Source of the DNA: an uncultured Eubacteriales bacterium
GTDB lineage: Bacteria > Bacillota > Clostridia > Oscillospirales > Acutalibacteraceae
Direction: 5' to 3'
Assembly: GCA_900321905.1 (NCBI GenBank)
Contig: ONXZ01000200.1
Location: forward strand, 1-6,115
Length of the DNA: 6,115 nucleotides
Shown: positions 1 through 4,306 of the stretch, one piece after another
How positions within the stretch are numbered: position 1 is the stretch's first letter
Layout: the number at the start of each line of letters is the position of its first letter
The notes under the pieces: generated by a model
Database searches by the model: none
What the model was told of the DNA's origin: nothing
Seen by the model: the letters and a program-made list of their open reading frames with translations, nothing else
Made by a program: the position numbers and the translations under genes

Positions 1-549
1 AACGGCGGAAGAATCATTCTTTACGGTCACGGTCAGGACGCTGTCGGCAATACAATGGGCGGCGGTGAAATCATTGTTCACGGTCATACAGGCGATGCGC
101 TCGGCTACGGTATGCGTGACGGTCAGATTTATATCCGCGATAATGTCTGCTGCCGCGGCGGTATTCATATGAAGGAATTTCGGGGGATGAAGCCCGTGCT
201 CGTTATCGGGCAGAATGCAGGCTCCTTTCTCGGCGAATATATGGCGGGCGGCACAATCGTCCTCCTTGGGCTCAACCTGAAAAGAGGCGAAAAGCTGTTC
301 GGTACGCACTGCGCTTCGGGTATGCACGGCGGCAAAATTTTTGTCAGGGGCAGTATACCGAGAGAAAACCTTTCACCGAATATCAGAGTTTCAAGTCTTA
401 CGGATGAGGATAAAAAGGAGCTTGCTTCCTATGTAAAAAAGTATTGCAAATACTTTGAAGAGGACTTTGATGAGATAATGAGTAAGCCATTTAAAAAGTT
501 AACGCCCATTACCTCCAGACCGTATGCAAATCTCTATACCCCGAATTAA
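1..549 (+). CDS. Glutamate synthase GXGXG-domain protein (C-terminal part; 5' end outside window)
   Basis: The frame is open from the first base and gives 182 residues ending in TAA. It matches the C-terminal GXGXG domain of glutamate synthase alpha subunits, a right-handed beta-helix built from Gly-rich turns; repeats such as GGRIILYGHGQDAVGN, GGEIIVHGHTGDALGYG and DGQIYIRDNV are visible. In GltB this domain is structural and helps couple the ammonia-producing glutaminase site to the FMN synthase site. The last ~50 residues (ASYVKKYCKYFEEDF through SRPYANLYTPN) resemble the ending of stand-alone GXGXG proteins in Clostridia and archaea, where the enzyme is split into separate polypeptides. 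I therefore infer a small subunit of about 240-250 residues rather than the end of a 1500-residue GltB, but the missing 5' end leaves this open. purF follows after 9 bases, so the two are probably co-transcribed. Confidence 0.88.
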   Translation, partial: NGGRIILYGHGQDAVGNTMGGGEIIVHGHTGDALGYGMRDGQIYIRDNVCCRGGIHMKEFRGMKPVLVIGQNAGSFLGEYMAGGTIVLLGLNLKRGEKLFGTHCASGMHGGKIFVRGSIPRENLSPNIRVSSLTDEDKKELASYVKKYCKYFEEDFDEIMSKPFKKLTPITSRPYANLYTPN

Positions 550-558
550 GGAGCGCTT

Positions 559-2016
559 ATGTTCAACTCATTACACGAAGAATGCGGCGTGTTCGGCGTC
601 TTTGAAAACAAGACCTGCGAGGCGGCGCAAACGGTATATCTTGCTCTCTATGCTCTTCAGCACAGAGGGCAGGAGGCTTGCGGTATTGCCGTAAACGACG
701 ACGGCGTTTTCTCGCATTATAAAGGTAACGGCTTAGTGCCTGATGTGTTTACAGAGGAACGCCTCAACTCACTCGGCAGTGGTAATATGGCGCTCGGTCA
801 TGTGCGCTATTCCACAACGGGCGGCAAGGATATGGGCAATATTCAGCCGCTTGTTATCCGTCATATCAAGGGCAATCTTGCGCTTGCTCATAACGGAAAT
901 TTGATTAACGCAGACGAAATAAGAAAGCAATTTGAATTGTCGGGCGGTATCTTTCACGGGACATCCGATACGGAGGCAATTGCCTATTCCATTGTTTCCA
1001 ACCGCTTAAAATGTAAAAGCACCGAGGAAGCAGTGGAGCAGACAATGCGCGTGATTAAGGGCGCTTATTCCTGCGTGTTAATGACGGCAACAAAGATGAT
1101 TGCATTTCGTGACCCGAACGGCTTTCGTCCGCTTTGTCTTGGCAAAACTGCTGACGGCGCTTACTGCGTGAGCAGCGAATCCTGCGCGCTTGATACTGTC
1201 GGAGCTTCGTTTATAAGAGATATTCTTCCGGGAGAAATTGTGGTGATTTCTGATGAAGGTATTAAGTCTGTCAAAACACATTGCAACCCAAAAGAAAGAA
1301 GCAGCATTTGCGTGTTTGAATATATTTATTTCGCCCGTCCTGATTCCGTGATTGACGGCGTTTCGGTGCAACAGGCGAGAATGAGAGCAGGCGCCTTTCT
1401 TGCAAAGGAGCACCCTGTCAGCGCAGATATCGTCATCGGCGTTCCTGATTCGGGGATTGATGCGGCGCTCGGCTATGCAAGAGAAAGCGGTATACCGTAC
1501 GGCATCGGCTTTATTAAAAACCGCTATATCGGCAGAAGCTTTATTCAGCCCTCGCAGTCGCAAAGGGAGGATGCCGTAAGAATAAAACTCAATGTTATCA
1601 GGGAAAACATCAAAGGTAAGCGGGTGATTATGATTGACGATTCTATCGTCAGGGGAACAACCTGCGCAAGAATAGTGAAACTTCTGCGAGATGCAGGCGC
1701 GAAAGAAGTGCATATGCGCGTGTCCGCTCCACCCTTTAAAAACGCCTGTTATTTTGGTACGGATATTGACAGCAGCGATAACCTGATTGCCTGTCAGTAT
1801 GATACGGTAGAGGAAATTGCAAAGGTAATCGGCGTGGATTCGCTCGGCTATCTGTCAGTGGATGCAACGCATAAAATCGCAGAGGGCGCAAGCGTCTGCT
1901 TCTGCGACGGCTGCTTTACGGGCAACTATCCCATAGCAGTACCAACGCAAATCAGCAAAAATAAATTCGACCAAAAACTCGGCAACTTCTCCAACTACTA
2001 TCAGATTTTAGATTGA
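559..2016 (+). CDS. purF: Amidophosphoribosyltransferase PurF (Bacillus-type, 4Fe-4S)
   Basis: A complete 485-residue protein, close to the ~476 residues of Bacillus subtilis PurF. It makes 5-phosphoribosylamine from PRPP and glutamine, the first committed step of cytosolic purine synthesis. The N-terminal Ntn glutaminase domain carries Cys9 in ECGVFGV as nucleophile, so residues 1-8 would be a cleaved propeptide, followed by HRGQEACGI, GHVRYSTTGG (from residue 80) and HNGN (111-114). The C-terminal phosphoribosyltransferase domain has the PRPP loop VIMIDDSIVRGTT (356-368). Four cysteines, C251 (ICVFEYIYFARPDS), C397, C449 and C452 (CDGC), match the ligands of the oxygen-sensitive 4Fe-4S cluster of the Bacillus-type enzyme. 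The start is fixed by AAGGAG at 548-553, which overlaps the upstream stop codon and leaves a 5-base spacer. Placement behind a glutamate synthase domain, rather than in a pur operon, is the notable feature. Both active sites look intact, so I do not read it as a glutamate synthase glutaminase subunit. Confidence 0.97.
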   Translation: MFNSLHEECGVFGVFENKTCEAAQTVYLALYALQHRGQEACGIAVNDDGVFSHYKGNGLVPDVFTEERLNSLGSGNMALGHVRYSTTGGKDMGNIQPLVIRHIKGNLALAHNGNLINADEIRKQFELSGGIFHGTSDTEAIAYSIVSNRLKCKSTEEAVEQTMRVIKGAYSCVLMTATKMIAFRDPNGFRPLCLGKTADGAYCVSSESCALDTVGASFIRDILPGEIVVISDEGIKSVKTHCNPKERSSICVFEYIYFARPDSVIDGVSVQQARMRAGAFLAKEHPVSADIVIGVPDSGIDAALGYARESGIPYGIGFIKNRYIGRSFIQPSQSQREDAVRIKLNVIRENIKGKRVIMIDDSIVRGTTCARIVKLLRDAGAKEVHMRVSAPPFKNACYFGTDIDSSDNLIACQYDTVEEIAKVIGVDSLGYLSVDATHKIAEGASVCFCDGCFTGNYPIAVPTQISKNKFDQKLGNFSNYYQILD

Positions 2017-2066
2017 ATATCGGAACAAATGTGTTTAAGTCAATAGGATATAAGATTGAATTGATG

Positions 2067-2113
2067 ATATATATTTGAATAATAGTACTGTTTTTTGTAC
2101 CATTCGTATATAT
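2067..2113. repeat. Interrupted inverted repeat downstream of purF
   Basis: Three matched blocks nest symmetrically: ATATATA (from 2067) with TATATAT (2107-2113), GAAT (2077-2080) with ATTC (2102-2105), and GTAC (2085-2088) with GTAC (2097-2100). The small interior loop contains six T. The stem is AT-rich and bulged, so it is a weak structure. It could be a 3' mRNA-end element of purF or a decayed element; no function is assigned. Confidence 0.35.
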
Positions 2114-2156
2114 GTGCCAATTTCAAATATTACAAATTGTAACCTTTTGAGCAGAG

Positions 2157-2201
2157 AAAAACGCCGGAAACGCAGTTGTAGCAACGGTTTCGGGCGTTTT
2201 T
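2157..2201. terminator. Intrinsic terminator after purF, probably bidirectional
   Basis: The outer stem AAAACGCC pairs with GGCGTTTT. After one G/G mismatch, GAAAC pairs with GTTTC, and an inner GTTG/CAAC hairpin closes a three-base loop. The 3' arm runs into TTTTT on the + strand. Because the 5' arm begins with AAAAA, the minus strand also has a T-run after the hairpin. It lies ~140 bases after purF and would end the upstream transcript. Confidence 0.85.
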
Positions 2202-2356
2202 GTATAGGCTGTTGTCAGTAAAAGACCAAAAGCGCAGATAATAGACAATATTTGCGTAAATTTTGGACAAATTTAGGGCAAAATTTTTGAATTTGTCGTA
2301 ATTGCACAAATTCTGTTGACAATATTTGGTAAAGTGCACAAAAATATCGTCTAATC

Positions 2357-2761
2357 TTGACAATGGCACCTGCTGCGGCGAGGACTATAAATGATTTTTT
2401 GGCTGATACCCAAACAAGTGCGGAGGACTATGACCTGATACTTACAGGTGACTTGGGTTATACCGGCACGGAACTGCTGTACGAACTGCTCGAGATTGAG
2501 TACCACCGCAATATAGAGAGCGTGCACAACGATTGCGGGCTGATGATTTTTGACCTCAAAAAACAGGATGTTAACTCGGGAGGTTCCGGCTGCGGCTGCA
2601 GCGCGTCCGTGCTGTGCTCGCACATCCTGAAGCGTATGCGCAAAGGCGATTTGCACAAGGTGCTTTTTGTTGCAACCGGTGCGCTTATGAGCCCGACTTC
2701 AACAAAGCAGGGACAGCCCATCCCCGGCATAGCTCACGCCGTCTTGCTTGAACATCGTTAA
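2357..2761 (+). pseudogene. spoVAD: SpoVAD C-terminal remnant (5'-truncated)
   Basis: The frame matches the last ~132 residues of stage V sporulation protein AD, a thiolase-fold protein of ~338 residues. In spore formers SpoVAD works with SpoVAC and SpoVAEB to move dipicolinic acid into the forespore. Conserved stretches are MAPAAARTINDF, YDLILTGDLGYTG, HNDCGLMIFD, GGSGCGCSASVLCSHIL, VLFVATGALMSPTS and PGIAHAVLLE, and the C-terminus looks complete. Homology begins abruptly at ATGGCACC (2363); upstream DNA is AT-rich and non-coding. The longest frame starts at a TTG at 2357, with no Shine-Dalgarno sequence before either that codon or the ATG at 2363. No spoVAC or spoVAE lies beside it. I read it as a relic of a truncated gene, not a functional short protein. 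Internal frame and motifs are preserved, so the loss may be recent, or the fragment may have been copied from an intact locus elsewhere. Confidence 0.86.
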
Positions 2762-2769
2762 ATCTTGTC

Positions 2770-2790
2770 CTGCAGATTTTGTGTCTGCAG
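2770..2790. repeat. Short perfect inverted repeat after the spoVAD remnant
   Basis: CTGCAGA (2770-2776) and TCTGCAG (2784-2790) flank a 7-base loop, eight bases after the remnant's stop codon. No T-run follows on the + strand, so it does not qualify as an intrinsic terminator. Possibly a residual 3' hairpin of the old spoVA transcript. Confidence 0.35.
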
Positions 2791-2839
2791 AAAAGAATAA
2801 TCCGGTAACTATATGATGCCTTTGACGGAAACCCGATTT

Positions 2840-2853
2840 GCGTGAAATCACGC
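2840..2853. promoter_or_regulatory. Palindrome upstream of the guanidine-switch promoter (possible operator)
   Basis: GCGTGA and TCACGC flank two bases, giving a 14-base near-perfect palindrome that ends 23 bases before the -35 box at 2877. Position and symmetry suit a dimeric regulator binding site. No regulator gene is in the window, and one occurrence could be chance. Confidence 0.3.
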
Positions 2854-2876
2854 TCAATTTTCAGCGCAGATGAATG

Positions 2877-2905
2877 TTGACATTGAAAGCCTCGTTTGGT
2901 ATAAT
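2877..2905 (+). promoter_or_regulatory. Consensus sigma-A promoter with extended -10
   Basis: TTGACA at 2877-2882 and TATAAT at 2900-2905 are both perfect consensus, separated by exactly 17 bases, and TGG directly before the -10 supplies the extended -10 TGn element. Transcription should start near 2911-2913, about 105 bases before the exporter start codon. Such strength without an activator suits a unit gated downstream by a terminator-type riboswitch. Confidence 0.88.
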
Positions 2906-2920
2906 TGTGAAAAATTAAAG

Positions 2921-3006
2921 CAGACGCCCGCTGCTACCGAGTAGCGGGAACAACGTCATTTCTTTACCGTCAGGTCTTAGCAGGTAAGGAAATGACGTGT
3001 TTTTTT
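2921..3006 (+). ncRNA. Candidate guanidine-IV (mepA-type) riboswitch
   Basis: The leader has two hairpins. The first pairs CCCGCT (2927-2932) with AGCGGG (2943-2948) around a 10-base loop, GCUACCGAGU. The second is the terminator at 2953-3006, with a 14-base loop. The loops are complementary: GCUA (2933-2936) can pair with UAGC (2978-2981), and CC (2937-2938) with GG (2973-2974), leaving UCU bulged. As I recall the family, guanidine-IV riboswitches have this plan: two hairpins joined by a loop-loop contact, the second being a terminator relieved by guanidinium. The downstream gene encodes a guanidinium exporter of the SMR family, which fits. The longer guanidine-I fold, the ACGR tetraloops of guanidine-II and the guanidine-III pseudoknot are not seen. 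The class call is from memory and could be wrong; the hairpins themselves are plain. Confidence 0.7.
2953..3006 (+). terminator. Riboswitch terminator hairpin
   Basis: ACGTCATTTCTTTACC (2953-2968) pairs with GGTAAGGAAATGACGT (2983-2998) over 16 base pairs with a single G-U wobble, followed after one G by seven T (3000-3006). It sits between the promoter and the exporter's Shine-Dalgarno sequence, so it would stop transcription before the coding region unless the leader folds otherwise. Confidence 0.87.
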
Positions 3007-3011
3007 GGAGG
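3007..3011 (+). promoter_or_regulatory. Ribosome binding site fixing the exporter start
   Basis: GGAGG lies directly after the terminator T-run, six bases before the ATG at 3018. It rules out upstream in-frame starts inside the terminator stem (2997) and puts the start where SMR proteins begin (MKWVYLLLAG). Confidence 0.85.
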
Positions 3012-3017
3012 TTAATT

Positions 3018-3237
3018 ATGAAGTGGGTTTACCTTTTACTTGCAGGTGTTTTGGAAATCACCTGGGCAGTCGCTATGAAGTTTTCTGAAGGGTTTTCGGT
3101 TGTGATTCCATCTGTTATTACGGGAGTCGGTATTGGGCGTATTTCTTTTTCACGAAAAGCTGTCGACTCCGCAGGTAATTTGTGTTATGATGATTGTAAT
3201 CGGAATTGTCGGATTAAAACTCCTTGCAAAGGATTAG
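3018..3237 (+). pseudogene. gdx: Gdx/SugE-type SMR guanidinium exporter, broken by internal deletion
   Basis: Residues 1-35 (MKWVYLLLAGVLEITWAVAMKFSEGF to PSVIT) match the N-terminus of SMR transporters of the Gdx/SugE subtype. They include the essential TM1 glutamate E13 and the subtype residue W16. Such proteins are ~105 residues with four membrane helices, work as dual-topology dimers, and swap guanidinium for protons. From about 3127 the homology continues in another frame: SVLGVFLFHEKLSTPQ then MIVIGIVGLKLLAKD and TAG at 3235-3237, which is the end of TM3 and all of TM4. Counted against the 105-residue E. coli SugE, residues ~36-70 are missing, about 101 bases, which also shifts the frame. 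Lost are most of TM2 and TM3 with its GTAYAxWTGIG signature, so transport should be abolished. Translation from 3018 stays in the first frame and runs into the next gene (to 3641). An assembly error is possible but would need to remove ~100 bases. Confidence 0.88.
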
Positions 3238-3257
3238 ACACTGAAAGGAAGCATAAA

Positions 3258-3641
3258 ATGAAAATTGCAGTAGCTTACGAAAACGGAATGGTGTTTCAGC
3301 ACTTCGGAAGGTCTGAAGCATTTAAGTATTACGAAACGGACGAATGGGGCGACATCGTTGCCGCCGAGGTTAAATCAACCGACGGACAGGGACACGGCGC
3401 TCTTGCGGAGATTCTGAAAGACAACGGCGCTGACGTGCTTATCTGCGGCGGTATCGGTCAGGGTGCGCAGGACGCGCTTGCCGAAAACGGTATTGAGGTG
3501 TATGCAGGTAACGCCGGCGCAGCCGACAGCGTTTTGCTTGCATTTCTTGCAGGCAAAATTGAAAAGCAGGCTGTTCAATGTGACCACCACGGCCATGAGC
3601 ACGGCAAAGGTCATACCTGCGGCGAGCACGGGTGCAAATGA
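3258..3641 (+). CDS. NifX/NifB-like dinitrogenase cofactor-domain protein with His/Cys-rich tail
   Basis: 127 residues. Residues 1-105 match the small Nitro_FeMo-Co (NifX/NifY/NifB C-terminal) fold: MKIAVAYENG start, HFGRSEAFKYY (15-25), the Gly-rich turn ICGGIGQGAQDAL (62-74) and GIEVYAGNAGAADSVL (78-93). Members in non-nitrogen-fixing anaerobes are small cytosolic proteins of uncertain role, thought to handle Fe-S or metal cofactors. The tail (108-127) holds three Cys (108, 121, 126) and six His (110, 111, 113, 115, 119, 124), an obvious metal-binding segment. The start at 3258 is chosen because AAAGGAAG (3244-3251) is correctly spaced and the family starts with MKIA. The same frame is open back to 3018, so a fusion with the broken exporter's first helix is possible. 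It probably shares the riboswitch-controlled transcript, since no terminator separates it from the exporter. No nif genes are present, so a role in nitrogenase assembly is not supported. Confidence 0.86.
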   Translation: MKIAVAYENGMVFQHFGRSEAFKYYETDEWGDIVAAEVKSTDGQGHGALAEILKDNGADVLICGGIGQGAQDALAENGIEVYAGNAGAADSVLLAFLAGKIEKQAVQCDHHGHEHGKGHTCGEHGCK

Positions 3642-3684
3642 TACGAAAATTGTTAGCCTGATTGGAAAAACCGAAGGAGAAATT

Positions 3685-4119
3685 ATGATTAAAGAATGTA
3701 CGACAGAACACATCACGGAATACGGTATTATTTATGCAGCAGCATTTTCGGGCGAGCCGTGGAACGATAACTGGAAGGCGGATGATGCCGAGATTCATAT
3801 TAAAGAGATCATGGAATCGAAGCAGTCCTATGGGCTTGAGTACCTTGTTGACGGCAAGGTGGCGGGCTTTATTCTCGGAAGCTCCATGCTGTTTCATTGG
3901 GGCAGAATGTTTGAAATCAACGACCTTGCCGTTCACCCCGATTATCAAGGACAAGGCATTGCAACAAAGCTGCTTGAAGCCTGCCTTGTGGAAATGAAAA
4001 AACGCGGCATTAAGGGCGTTAACCTGATAACACAGGGCGACGGCTTCCTACCGGAATTCTATGAAAAACACGGCTTCAAAAAAGAAACCGAAGTGATACT
4101 TATGGGAGCAGAGCTGTAA
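3685..4119 (+). CDS. GNAT-family N-acetyltransferase
   Basis: 144 residues, the usual size of a single-domain GNAT enzyme, which moves an acetyl group from acetyl-CoA to an amine. Motif A is clear: FEINDLAVHPDYQGQGIATKLLEAC (76-100), with the acetyl-CoA pyrophosphate loop QGQGIA (QxxGxA) at 88-93. Motif B with its terminal tyrosine is FYEKHGFKKETE (125-136). The start at 3685 is set by AAGGAG at 3674-3679 with a 5-base spacer; the longer upstream frame only overlaps the NifX-like gene. It follows that gene by 43 bases with no terminator between, so it should lie on the guanidine-switch transcript. Substrate is not predictable. The N-terminal part (AAAFSGEPWNDNW) resembles small GNATs annotated only as acetyltransferases in Clostridia. 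Whether the substrate relates to guanidine or a polyamine is unknown. Confidence 0.9.
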   Translation: MIKECTTEHITEYGIIYAAAFSGEPWNDNWKADDAEIHIKEIMESKQSYGLEYLVDGKVAGFILGSSMLFHWGRMFEINDLAVHPDYQGQGIATKLLEACLVEMKKRGIKGVNLITQGDGFLPEFYEKHGFKKETEVILMGAEL

Positions 4120-4232
4120 ACACTTTTGAAAAAGTGCGGCAATTAAATCAATCCTTGCTTATCTGCTGAATGACAGACCTCTTTCACCTTTGTTTATCTC
4201 TGCGCATTTTGTTTCTTAAGATGAAATAAAAG

Positions 4233-4261
4233 TTGAATTATTGTGGGTCATATGATAATAT
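4233..4261 (+). promoter_or_regulatory. Possible promoter for the LRR surface protein
   Basis: TTGAAT (4233-4238) and TAATAT (4256-4261) are 17 bases apart and match consensus at 5 of 6 and 4 of 6 positions; an alternative -10, GATAAT (4254-4259), gives a short 15-base spacer. The rest of the 4120-4306 gap holds only a 6-bp hairpin (4121-4136) with no T-run, so some read-through from the acetyltransferase gene is possible. Confidence 0.35.
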
Positions 4262-4306
4262 TTATTTGTATCAGTGACAAATCACAATTAATGTATAGGA
4301 GACTCA

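Larger units (their letters stand above)
2017..2356. other. AT-rich intergenic region between purF and the spoVAD remnant
   Basis: This 340-base gap has no convincing gene. It holds an interrupted inverted repeat (2067-2113), a strong terminator (2157-2201), and then AT-rich DNA with short repeats. GACAATATTTG occurs at 2244-2254 and 2318-2328, TGCACAAA at 2303-2310 and 2335-2342, TTGACAAT at 2316-2323 and 2357-2364, and the inverted pair GACAAATT/AATTTGTC at 2266-2273 and 2290-2297. The missing N-terminal two thirds of spoVAD is not recognisable here in any frame. A 79-codon minus-strand frame across the terminator has no family resemblance. Confidence 0.7.

Noticed and set aside
1078..1713. 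211-codon minus-strand frame opposite purF
   Set aside because: It lies wholly inside a gene whose motifs are complete on the + strand, and its Arg/His/Cys-rich product resembles no family I recognise.
2316..2350. TTGACA at 2316 as a promoter for the spoVAD remnant
   Set aside because: No acceptable -10 hexamer occurs 16-18 bases downstream (around 2338-2345), and the remnant has no ribosome binding site.
2130..2369. 79-codon minus-strand frame in the intergenic region
   Set aside because: It crosses the strong terminator hairpin, has no evident ribosome binding site and looks like AT-rich chance coding.
2921..3006. Leader as a guanidine-I, -II or -III riboswitch
   Set aside because: It is too short for guanidine-I, the loops are not ACGR as in guanidine-II, and the guanidine-III CCGGACGAGG-type pseudoknot is absent.
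2997..3017. Upstream in-frame start for the exporter
   Set aside because: It would start inside the terminator stem with the U-tract as coding sequence; GGAGG at 3007-3011 and the SMR N-terminus point to 3018.
3638..3661. Seven-residue mini-ORF (MIRKLLA) overlapping the NifX-like stop by ATGA
   Set aside because: It could be translationally coupled, but it is too short to separate from chance; no regulatory codon pattern is seen.
4121..4136. CACTTT-TGAA-AAAGTG hairpin as terminator of the acetyltransferase gene
   Set aside because: The stem has only 6 AT-rich pairs and is followed by CGGCAATT rather than a T-run.
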